A DNA stretch of 64,000 bases from Isochrysis galbana. Taxonomy: Eukaryota; Haptophyta; Isochrysidales; Isochrysidaceae. Position 1 is the stretch's first letter. The number at the start of each line of letters is the position of its first letter. Made by a program: the position numbers and the translations under genes. Positions 42,169 to 51,534 of the stretch are shown piece by piece. Location: the NCBI GenBank assembly GCA_018136815.1, contig CM030942.1, forward strand, positions 239,976 to 303,975, given 5' to 3'. A model generated the notes under the pieces. The model ran no database searches, was not told the origin of the DNA, and saw only the letters and a program-made list of their open reading frames with translations.

Positions 42169-43927
42169 ACGGCAGGTGAGGAGATATGCCCAGGTGCTCG
42201 TTGGCGAGAGGTTGTCTCAACCTTGATATTGACAAGGAAAGGGACGGAACAAGGAATCCGTCCACCGTCCATAGTTCAAAGTGCTTGCGTCGTTCGAGGC
42301 GAGAATGATTGTGGGTGTCCGTGGTGCGCGGGCTGTGGACTGACGAGGCCATGCGTGTAAGACAATTCTGTACAACAAAAAAATTCTTGAAGGTGTCCGC
42401 TAACAAGCTACTACAATATGAACAAAGCGGTTAGGCAAACGCGTAGTCTAAGAAAAGACTACCGTGTTGTCTTCTTCGGAGGGAAGCGACAACCAACGGA
42501 AAATGTCTGCCTCCTTGTGCCTTTGCCGCCTCCTGACTCCTGATCAACGGCGAAAGCCTCGCCGATCTTCCGTGGACGTAATCAATCAAGCTTTTGAAGC
42601 TTTTGCTCAAATACAGAGGGAAAATCGCAAAAACGCTTGAACATCAAACGTCAAACGAATAAGGGCGCCAAATTGAAAGACAGCAAGGTGTTGTGCACCA
42701 GAGCAAAAGTTTCGTTACTGTAGGTAGCGCGACCACAGCGACAGCGGGCGGCATCCCCCATTCGAAACCTGACACATTTCCGCGTGAGAGAGGCGAGGGG
42801 CCCAAACAACTTTCTAACGGAGTCGGCTCGCTCGTGCAGCCTTCCTCGCCGAATTGTGCAGCATGTCCCCAGGACGAAGTGTTTGTTTCCCCGCCTACCC
42901 CCTCCTAAGCGAGGTGCGCTTTTTGCAGGAGAAGGCGGAGGGGAAAATACCGGAGGGAAGGGAGACTAAATGAAAGCAAGCCGCCTCGCACCTGCTCCTT
43001 AGCAAGGCGCGGGAGGGGAAGAAAACGGAGGGAAGGGAGACCAAAATGAAGGCAAGCCGCCTTCCTCCACCTGCCAAGCGCGAACCCGCGCCGAAGGCCG
43101 AAGCAGGATGGCCTCGGCTTGGGCTTGGTTCGGCCATTTGGCGCGCTGGCCGCATGGCGCATGGCGGCAGCATCGCCTGCTTGGGCGAGCCATCCCGTCC
43201 CGACAGCACGCGGTAACCCCAGCGGCCAACGGACGGAATTGAATCTCGACTTGAACTTGCTGGCTTGCGTGGCGTGGTGGCTTAGTGGAAGGCGCGCAAT
43301 CATGGTTTCCTAGCAGATCCCGCGAGCGACCGGGCGGCCAGCAGGGTTGCCCACCTAGGCGAAGATGGCTCGACTTCGACACTTGGGTCGCCCGGCTAGC
43401 TCGGCGGGCGTTGAGCGTTGAGCGCATGTTCTCTCAGGCCGACAAACGACATGGTACATGGTGACCTCAAGGTGTCCCAGAGTGATGAGACCCTTGAATG
43501 CATTCATTGTCATTGAATGCGCTCTGATAGCATTTGTGAGATATGAGTGCGATAACGTATAACGTGCCCGGGCTTGGTAGCAGTTCGGTGGGGCCGTGAT
43601 GTGTGATGTAGTTGTTGTACGCACGAGCGCGCTGCCGCGCTGTCTCCTTCTGTAAGTGCGCTAATATACTTATTTTCTAAGGTCGTCTGCCTTCATTTGT
43701 TTGGTACCCCTCGTGCCGCCTTAGATATCTAGCCGTCGGCCGATTGCTATCCACCTAGATATAGATAGTGCCTTGGCCTTGGCGCTAACCACGTAGCGCA
43801 TAGAGATAGTGAAAAGCGGCCTAGATAGTAGCGATAGTAGATAGGCTAGTTCCACGCCCTAGTAGCTAGTAGCGCCACCTTCGGCGCAGGGCGAGGGGGC
43901 GACATCGCGTGCACAATGTTATCAATC
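42169..43927. other. Intergenic region with a 75-bp tandem duplication
   Basis: No gene is supported. The duplication is listed separately. A KpnI-containing string GGTCGT(C/T)TGCCTTCATTTG..GGTACCCCTCGT near 43681 also occurs near 19167, marking another dispersed repeat. TAGATA-type strings follow at 43730-43850. Confidence 0.5.
42898..43085 (+). repeat. 75-bp tandem repeat, about 2.5 copies
   Basis: GGAGGGGAA.ATAC.GGAGGGAAGGGAGAC at 42937 recurs at 43012, 75 bp later, with the following AAGCAAGCCGCCT..CACCTGC also repeated. A partial upstream unit (CTCCTAAGCGAGGTGCGC) begins at about 42902. No coding signal is seen. Confidence 0.75.
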
Positions 43928-44910
43928 GGTGGTTGATCTACATATATAAAACAACTGAGCGTTAGTACCACTACTCCCACTAGCCCGGTACCAACACGAC
44001 AGCCCTCAGCCCTCAGCGCACCTGCCCGTACACCTTGGCGCGTGCGCTGTTGACATAGATACATACTCCTATGCACCCCTTTAAATCTCCCCCCTCGCAT
44101 GCCCCCGGCTCCCATTCTAACTCCCCACAAGTTAATAGAGGAAAAATCCATTGAGGCGGACCGGTCGACGCCGGCCGACTCTCCGGGAAAAAGCACCGGG
44201 GGGGGGGGGGGGAGGAACCTCTCATCGTGAAGAAGAACGGCCCTTACAGCTCTCGCCGCGAGCTGTCCTCGAGAAATAAACGACTGCGCCTCGAGATACC
44301 TGCCACCTTGGTTCCCGTAGGCGTCTTGAGTCTCCCCCTTCTCATCTTCCTCCTGTCGCCAGCCGCCCCTCTCCGCCCGTTTGCTAACGCAAACGGGTCT
44401 CATTTCTCACCACACTCCATCGGGGGGGGTGCAAATCCCCCCCTCTCCCTCGCTTCGCTCTCTTCCACTTCTCTCCCTGCGGCGCGTCGCCATGCGGCGC
44501 GCCACGGCCTGCTCTCAGAGGTCCTTCAGGGGCACCCAGTGGGCCAGCAGGGGCAGCTCAGGGGGCAGTGGAGGCTGGGGCTCAGCCCCTGGCCCCCCCT
44601 GCCTCTCCCTCGCTCGCCTCGCTGGCCTTGGGTGCCACCCAGAGGCCCTTGTCTGCCTGGCGACCAGGGGGGGGGGGGGGGGGGGGGAGTCAGTACGAGA
44701 GCAGGCCCATGCGGGCCTGGGAGTGCGGCTCGCGATCCGCGCCCACTAGGGGTCTGGGTTGTTGTGATGAATGCCCTGCTCATGCCAGAAGGCAGAGCTT
44801 GGGGTTGATCGACAGGCCCCCCGGAGGGGAATTGGTGCCTGAGAGGGGGGACGCGAGGCGCCCCCCCATGCTGAACAAAGTATAAACTTAGTTGGTGGTT
44901 GATCTACATA
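43928..44910 (+). mobile_element. 5'-truncated LINE insertion with 17-bp target-site duplication
   Basis: The direct repeat GGTGGTTGATCTACATA occurs at 43928-43944 and 44894-44910. Between them lies a 949-bp element beginning TATAAAACAACTGAGCGTTAGTACC and ending AAAGTATAAACTTAGTT. It matches the 3' part and tail of the LINE at 8395-9335 in the opposite orientation. A 5' truncation, a defined 3' end and a variable-length target duplication are the marks of target-primed reverse transcription. The exact duplication suggests a fairly young insertion. Frames inside it are non-coding. Confidence 0.85.
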
Positions 44911-45226
44911 CATGTACATACTCTGCGGACTGCGGCCAATCACTCATCACTCGGACACTCTCCCCTTCCTACTTCCTAGGTGCAACTAGTGCTCAATGGT
45001 CAAAGACCGCGAGCGGCTCACGGTTCTCGCTCGCAGTACATACTGGCTCCGGTTGTACGACTGTACGATTCGTAACAGCTCAGGCACTTTAAGCCACTGT
45101 GGTGAGGGTAGGGAGAGAGTTGAGAAGGGCGGACAGCCGCGATCGGCTGCAAGACCCACGTTTAATCAACTTACCTTGCCACCTTGTTGTGCTCCTTCCG
45201 CACACGTACAAAAGGGGTGTGCCCAC

Positions 45227-46081
45227 TCAGCCGTTCATGAGCTCGAACCAAGAGTTAACCTCCTCCTGATTCACCTCTCGCCAGTTTGGAGAGTTGTTCA
45301 ATCGAAGTGTAACCGCCGAATCCGGCCGAGGACGAGATGGCAGTCCAGCGCGTGGAGCGATAGGCTGGGTCATGAACTGTTTCACATACCAAGCCTGGTC
45401 CCAGCTGTTGAGCATGAGGGCGGTGCGGTCCAGTTTTTGCAAATATTGATCCTCCGTGTAACCAAAGCTGCGCTGTCCGAGGCACGGCCCATAAATATTG
45501 AACGCAACCTGCCACCGATTGCCGCTCACTTTGTTCCTCAGGATGGTCATATCGTGGTATCTGCCGTACTTTGCAAAGCACAGCTCTGCGAGCTCGCGAC
45601 CGCTCGTCTCGCGAGCGAGAGGGTTTCCCGGGACTTGGGCATACATCGCGAGCTTCCCGGAGAACTCGCCGGCCAGTCCACCGCGCCCGTCTGCGAGCAG
45701 CTTCATGTCGTCCTCATATGTGACGTAGTCTGAGGGTGTCTCCGCAATGGCCCTCAGCGAGGCAGCAACCTCTTCGGATATTTGCGCGCAACCTTTGACA
45801 GGATCATCGGAATCAATGTCGCAGCCCTCTCGACCCCACGAAAGCGTTGATCGCGAGAAGTCGAAGGGGCCGCGCTGATCCTCTGGCCGACGGTCAGGGG
45901 ACCAGATCCTCTCCTTTCGCCCTTGGAAAGCATCCCATACAGCCTCATCAGCCTTCTTCATGATGTCGTCGAAGAAGCCGCAGGCGGGAGCAGGGTGTCG
46001 CGATGACGCTAAGGCCAGCGGCGCTCCCAGTCGAGGGCTGTGAAGGGCAAGTGCAGCGCCCGCCACGCCGAGGAGGAGCAT
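45227..46081 (-). CDS. DUF3067 family protein, probably plastid-targeted
   Basis: This intronless frame of 284 residues begins MLLLGVAGAALALHSPRLGAP, a hydrophobic leader typical of the signal part of a bipartite plastid presequence, followed by a Ser/Ala/Arg-rich stretch. The C-terminal third matches DUF3067: SGRELAELCFAKYGRYHDM, then QVAFNIYGPCLGQRSFGYTEDQYLQKLD and SWDQAWYVKQFM (family GeEL..LL..KWG..YD, YLEQ.SFPLTEEEY..HL, W....V). DUF3067 proteins occur in cyanobacteria and plastid-bearing eukaryotes; their biochemical function is unknown. The central region (40-130) is acidic and specific to this protein. The gene is the best evidence in the window for a plastid behind at least one extra membrane. 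Confidence 0.75.
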   Translation of the reverse strand: MLLLGVAGAALALHSPRLGAPLALASSRHPAPACGFFDDIMKKADEAVWDAFQGRKERIWSPDRRPEDQRGPFDFSRSTLSWGREGCDIDSDDPVKGCAQISEEVAASLRAIAETPSDYVTYEDDMKLLADGRGGLAGEFSGKLAMYAQVPGNPLARETSGRELAELCFAKYGRYHDMTILRNKVSGNRWQVAFNIYGPCLGQRSFGYTEDQYLQKLDRTALMLNSWDQAWYVKQFMTQPIAPRAGLPSRPRPDSAVTLRLNNSPNWREVNQEEVNSWFELMNG

Positions 46082-47272
46082 GAGGCTCGGCGAGCCGAGC
46101 GCAGCCGACGACGAGAGAGACAGGGCGACAGAGAAGGAACAGACAGAAAAAGGAGAGACAGCAAAGAGATGGTGGAGGATGTAGAGAAGATTCCCAGAAT
46201 TGGCCCGCAGCCCCCCTGCTGTTGTTTACTTCGTCTATCAGTCTATTCGTTCAGAGGTTCACGAGCGATCGATAGTCGATATAGTCGATAGAGTAGTCAC
46301 TGGAGGCCTTTCTCGCACGAGCCGTTCGAGGGAGGTGGACGATTGTGCCATTGCTCGTGGTAAAGCTGACTTGGACAGCCTTGTGCGTCATATTGATCAC
46401 CTTCAAGCGATGCGCCGAGGTATAAACTTAGGTTGAACTGAGATAGAGTAGAGTATATACTCGTACCTTGTACCCAATGTCTTGGTTGACAGTGCTATAA
46501 ATAACTTCGAGTTTTCTCCACCCCTGCGGGTTCTGCATGCAATCCGCTCCCTCGTCCGCCGCTCTCTCCGCTGGCGGCACCGTGCCTGGCTTCCGCTGGG
46601 TTCCGAGCGGTCTGATGGAGCCTGAGCGTGCTGCGGCGGCATGTGCGACGGCGTGGCGTGAGCACGTCGATTGAGTCCCCTCGGCCAGCCCGTCCATCTG
46701 GCGGCACTGGTCTGGTATCCCTGGCGGCTGCTGGCACGGAGCTATCGACCGGTGAGTGGGAAGGGGCGGGGCGGGGCGGGGCGAGGGGAGACTGCCGCCC
46801 TTCTATCTCGCGGCCAACACGCTCACCCAGGCTGGCGCGTTCCACACTCGCGGCCTCCGCGCCACTGCTAGTCCGAGTCCCTGTCCCTCCATAAGCCCAA
46901 TGCCACGCCCTCCCTCTTCAAGATGTCATCACATCGCTCCCTATGCCTCCTGCAAGCGCCAAGTCTAGTCCGACATCTGACGCCAGCCGTCATCCTTGTC
47001 TTGCATTGGCCCTGACCTACACGCACCCAGCTCTCGCCCGCGTGGTACCTGTAGTCCACGCCGTGTCTTTGGCCATAGCCTTTGTTTCAACCTTTCCCAA
47101 GCCATAGCTCCAGCTCCAGCCCATGCCACGACATTGTCTGTGTCCCCTCTTCTTGTTAGCCCGAACCCTTTCGGTGGGTTCGCCTTCGCTTCGAATGTAG
47201 CCATAATCCTTTCTGACCCAGAGGCCTCAGCCCAGCTCCAAGGCCTGAGCCTTCCACTTTGTTCTTCGACAG
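46082..47272. other. Intergenic or 5' exon region of the sulfotransferase-like gene
   Basis: A LINE-end-like TATAAACTTAGG lies at 46421-46432. Frames at about 46537-46750, ending near a strong donor (CCG|GTGAGTGG at 46751), could hold the missing 5' exon of the following gene. The phase-2 acceptor at 47272 needs a phase-2 donor, and I could not fix one. Confidence 0.35.
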
Positions 47273-48092
47273 GTTCGACGCTCCTACACTGCTCGTGCAT
47301 GTGGGCAAGACGGGAGGGTCCAGCCTCTACCAAATGATGAAGGAGCACGGAGCCCCCTTCGATCACGTGCATGACCACCCAGTGCCACGACCACTGCTAC
47401 TTTTGCACCCACGCGTCGTCCTCTCGGTCCGCGACCCCGTGACGAGGCTCATCTCGGCATGGGAGTGAGCGAGGGACGTCGGCCGGCTGGCTGCGATTGC
47501 GAAATATGAGCAACGGGAGCACGAGCTCAATCTTGGGGCGCTCGTCAGCGTATCCAACGGGCTGGGCCCTCTCGACCTCTTCAAGTGCTACTCGTCTATC
47601 GCCGACTTTGCCGAAGGCCTCGGTCAGCGAGACGCCTGCAGTCAGCTTGCCAGGGCGGTGCTCGCACCGCTTCCCCCACAAGGTGTGCATGTGACTCACA
47701 TCACGCGAGGTCATTGCTTTTACCTTGGACGCGTGCTCGACATACTTCAAGCCAATCGGAGTCACTGGGTGGTGCAGCAGGAGTCATTCGAGACTGACGT
47801 GCAAGGCTTGTTTAGGTGGCTTGGCCTGCCACCTCCGATGCACTTTGCATGCACTAGGTGCCTTTCGACGGCCGGGAACGAGAAGGCGATTCCGTCGCAC
47901 CAGATTCGGCAGCAGTCCGCATCTAGCCGTACCAGCACCGCTTGGGGAATAAGACGAGACCAGCTGAGGCGTGCAGCAGCAGCCCGCGTGAATGTGAGCA
48001 AGAGGGGATTAGCTTTGCTCGAACACGCACTGCAGCTAGAAACCTGGGCGATGGACTTTGTCATAGCATGGGCGGTCAACGGGCGCCTCTGA
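47273..48092 (+). CDS. Sulfotransferase-like protein, 5' incomplete, one in-frame TGA
   Basis: The sequence opens after an acceptor (TTCTTCGACAG) in phase 2, so at least one 5' exon is missing. TLLVHVGKTGGSSLYQMM matches the 5'-phosphosulfate-binding loop (H.PKTGGTS) and PRVVLSVRDPVTRLISAWE matches the 3'-phosphate site (RDP..R..S.....W) of PAPS-dependent sulfotransferases. Directly after AWE comes TGA (47466-47468). Past it the same frame reads on as protein without a break for about 208 codons: KYEQREHELNLGALV, DLFKCYSSIADFAEGLG, WVVQQESFETDVQGLFRWLG. The last of these is the usual late helix of the fold. Family members often have Trp at this place, so TGG to TGA is the simplest change. Alternatives are a short intron starting at the GTGAGC that overlaps the TGA, or a base-call error. 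If functional, it would be a Golgi-type carbohydrate sulfotransferase. Confidence 0.6.
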
Positions 48093-48917
48093 CGTTCGTC
48101 TACACATCTGCCGCTCGGTGCCGGCCGCTTCGTGATTTTTTTCACACAGATGCAGGCTTACCTGAGTCGTGCCCCCGTATTTTTCACCTCCACATTAAGA
48201 AGCCTAATTTTCTCCGAAGAAAACAACTACAATTCTGCAAAGGATTGTATGGGCACACACGCCGATCGTTCATACGTTTTAAGAAAGCTACGAAAAGTAT
48301 GTAACGCTGCGTAGTGGCGCAGCCCTCGCCCCGAACTTTCGGAGAAAGCTGTGGCCTTGCGCTGCTCCTCAGTAGGCCCTGGCCAAAATGTCCGGACAGT
48401 CAACAAGACATTTGGGGCTGTTTTGTCAAAAGGACATGGCTCCCGAAATGTCCCGGGACATTTGGGTGCCCCCTGGGGGTGGCGCTCGCGAAAAATGCGC
48501 GCGGGAACTGTTTTACCATTAGATCGTCAATATCAGTACACTGGGCGGGAAAGCGGGAGTCCTGATGGGTCGACTGGCTGTTAATGTGATAAACAAAAGC
48601 TCGTTTACGTAATTCACGAGCCACGAGCCTTGGCCTCGGTCACAATACCCGGTGACTGCTCTGGCGCGCCGGCGCGCTGGCGCCAGCAGCGGGCATGGAG
48701 AGAGGGGAGGAGGCTGCCCCCCCCCCCCCCCCCGCACCTTTTGGGCGCCGCGCGCGAGCTCCACTTACTCGTCCTCCTTCCACGCGCAGGTCCGAGCTCG
48801 CGCGTGCGCTCGCGGCGCGCAGCCTCGCACAGCGACAACGACAACTTGGGCGACTCGGAGGGCAAGCGAGAACCCTCCGAGCTGCCCAAGCAGGTCGTCC
48901 TCGACGGCGGCGGCAAC

Positions 48918-48965
<48 letters not shown>

Positions 48966-49920
48966 AGCTGCGACGACGACGATGACGACAGTCGCGACGA
49001 CGGACGACGACGATGACGACGAGGAGGGGGAGGAGAAAAAAAATCGTCTTAAAAATCCCCGCTACATACGCGGCATGAGGCAGTGTGCTTGTGTACCTCC
49101 CTACTACCCACCTTTACCCCTATCAACCCCCTCCCCCTTCCCCAATTCCCTCGTTGGCGGAGAAGCTGGTTCCAGGGAGGCCGCGCGCGCTGCGCGCTGC
49201 TTCGGCCAGGAGTTGGAGAGAAGGGGGTGGGAGACTGTGGCTCCTCCTTCGCTCTAACGTCGGCTTGCATCTCCTTTTAGGTCTTATATCACGTAAGATC
49301 TTCTTATTATATCCATTGAAGTTCCTACTAAAGAGGTTTAGCAGCTACCCCAATTGATGTTTCGTATATCCAGACCTCTCGCCGCCTGCAAGAGGTCCTC
49401 CGATGTTTCTAGGTTGAAATCTTTGTCCACCGTAAGGTGCCGCCGCTCCAAGGCCCATGAGTGAGGGCCCTGTAATCCATGGCGTTGCTTGCCTCACGCT
49501 GGCGTTTGCGTTGCTCCGCTTTCTGCCCGTCGTTGTTCGGGCGAGAGTGATGTTCCCAACGCTCACAGTAGCCAACTAATTGAACGGTGACCGCCCGCAT
49601 AGCGTTTTTGTACGTAACGTTAGGAGGTGCGGTTGTGACCATTTTTTGCGGCCGTAACTAACGCGATTGCCTTCTCATAATGCATTCACAAGAACTTGTA
49701 AGATTTTTCGCGCCGTGCAAGTAACGACGGCTAGCTTGCTGAGCCTTTTTTTACATACACCGGCGTCATACCCACTCCCATACAAGATACAAGGCCATCG
49801 GCCATCGGGAGGCCCACGGCCGGCGCCAGACCCTGCCGGAGAGCGCGCCCCCACCCCGGATGGGACAACAGGTACAAGGTCAACAGGTTTTGGGGGCCTC
49901 TTCCTATTAAGAGGATATGT
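48093..49920. other. Intergenic, low-complexity region before the gap
   Basis: A perfect 18-bp palindrome AAATGTCCCGGGACATTT lies at 48446-48463. A (GGC)n/(GAC)n stretch at 48905-49020 encodes poly-Gly and poly-Asp in one frame (preceded by SHSDNDNLGDSEGKREPSEL), which could be an exon of an unknown gene, but nothing confirms it. Confidence 0.4.
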
Positions 49921-50020
49921 NNNNNNNNNNNNNNNNNNNNNNNNNNNNNNNNNNNNNNNNNNNNNNNNNNNNNNNNNNNNNNNNNNNNNNNNNNNNNNNN
50001 NNNNNNNNNNNNNNNNNNNN
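49921..50020. other. Assembly gap (100 N)
   Basis: Exactly 100 unknown bases, a conventional placeholder of unknown true length. It may hide 5' sequence of the FUN14-family gene. Confidence 0.99.
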
Positions 50021-50086
50021 CCGGCACCTACGTGTGTTGCCAGATCGACGTCGGGGTGCCGGCAGGGCGATCGGCCACGCAGGCTG

Positions 50087-50750
50087 ATGCCGCGGCTTGC
50101 GCTGCTCTCGCTGCTGGTGTCCTCGCTCCACTGTCTCGGCATGGTGGATCCCACCATGAAGGCGACAAGATCGTCATCTCATCTTCCCGAACGCATTCGC
50201 AGGAGCTCGCTGAGTCAGAGCGTTCTGGCGGTCCCGGGGAAGATGACTGCGACCACTGTCCTTGGTCTCTGTGCAGGGCGAGCAGCGAGGTCCGCTACGA
50301 GAGGGTTGCAGATCAAGGTATGTGAGCCTTGCGCCATCCACACTGCAACATCTCTTGATCCCATCTCTCTTGGATTCGCAGATAGCGTACACAATCACCT
50401 GTTTGTCATTTCTACAGTATTTGGGATATGTCACCGTGCATTACCACAGGATAGAGAGCCTTCTTAAGAAAGTGCCACATCTGTGGCAGGCTCATTCAGG
50501 CCTCGCGAATTCTTCTTTGGTGGCCTCCGCCCCAAGTGCGCCTAGTAGAGACTTGCCATCCATTCCAGATGGAGAAAGAACACGAATACGAGTCCCGCTC
50601 AAGGAGCAGTTGGCTCGATTCTTTGCCAGAGCTTTGACAGCCACGGCTGCGAGCATTGGTCTAATTTTTGGCATTCGTCAGGGATACATGATGAAGATTG
50701 CAATCCCACAAATCTACTGGCAGCGACCGGGAAAGATAGTCGCCGGGTAG
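50087..50750 (+). CDS. FUN14-family membrane protein, two exons
   Basis: Exon 1 is 50087-50317 (donor GTATGT) and exon 2 is 50382-50750 (acceptor GATTCGCAG), both phase 0, giving 199 residues. The ATG chosen opens MPRLALLSLLVSSLHCLG, a signal-peptide-like leader. The join creates the FUN14 core: TATTVLGLCAGRAARSATRG|LQIK-IAYTITCLSFLQYLGYVTVHYHRIE, comparable to G.CAG.A.KK.GK......FL.LQ.L...GYI.V.W...E. A hydrophilic loop follows, then a last helix LARFFARALTATAASIGLIFGIRQG, matching the C-terminal F..GF..G of the family. FUN14 proteins span the mitochondrial outer membrane (FUNDC1, mitophagy) or chloroplast membranes in plants. The leader here suggests a different or plastid-related route. 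The start lies only 66 bp after the gap, so a further 5' exon cannot be ruled out. Confidence 0.65.
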
Positions 50751-51534
50751 CTCAAACTCGTACCATATATATTAGCTAGTAAATGCTAGCAAATGGCACC
50801 CGTCAACCGAGGAGTTGTATGTCGGCATGCTCGTGTCGGTAATGTGTGCTGATTAATTGTTAGGATCGCTGCCTGCAATTATTGTAGCGATCCACCACGC
50901 GTGCACTTTTGTTCGTTCATGTGATGCATGCTGAAGCGCCGTGAGCCGTGCTTGAGACGCGACGGATCGCTCGCGACCGGGGCCGCACCGCGGTTTTGCT
51001 CCCGGGAAATTTGGGGACACTTCGCCGGGTATGTGGTATATGGATTGGGATTGGAAATTGGAGTAGCTTCGGTCATGGTAAACGATAAACGACAAAAGAA
51101 AGAACGCTACTACTATGACTTTTACTTAGTAAGGACTTAGTTAACCCCACTAGAACGAATTGAACACCAGCTTCGCCAGCCGATGCGAACTGAGGTGAGG
51201 GCGAGGGTGTCCTTACTTTCCTAATCGTATTACTTCGATTTTTAAGAGCTCTTTCATCTTCATACTATCGTATTTGTTTTCCTCCGGTCAACCCTTCCCC
51301 CCCTCCCGCTCTCCTCTGCCCTCCCTCTCTCCCTCCCCCTCCCTCCCTCCCTCCCTCTTCTCTTCTCTCCCCTTCCCTTTCTCCCTCTCTCTTCCCTCCT
51401 CTACTCCTACCGCCCCCTCTCTCCCTCTGCCGCCCGCCGCGCCCCGCCGCCCGCCACCACCGCGAGGCAAGAGGCGGGGGGGGGAGGAGGGCGCTACGGG
51501 CGGGCGAAGGGAGCTTGGCACGGGCGTGGGCGAG
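50751..51534. other. Spacer and C/T-rich leader of the HEATR5 gene
   Basis: There is no gene. From 51290 to 51430 the DNA is almost wholly C and T on the coding strand, the same leader style as the NRPS-like, CH-domain and coiled-coil genes. Confidence 0.5.

Noticed and set aside
43256..43340. tRNA gene (GTGGCTTAGTGGAAGGCGC)
   Set aside because: There is an A-box-like string but no GGTTCGA B box at the right distance.
47466..47468. Selenocysteine codon in the sulfotransferase-like gene
   Set aside because: The position corresponds to Trp in the family, not Cys, and no obvious SECIS-type hairpin was noticed downstream; a nonsense change, base error or micro-intron is simpler.
48630..49016. 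Gly/Asp-repeat protein exon
   Set aside because: The (GGC)n(GAC)n repeat is open in all three frames, so the poly-Asp frame is not evidence of coding.
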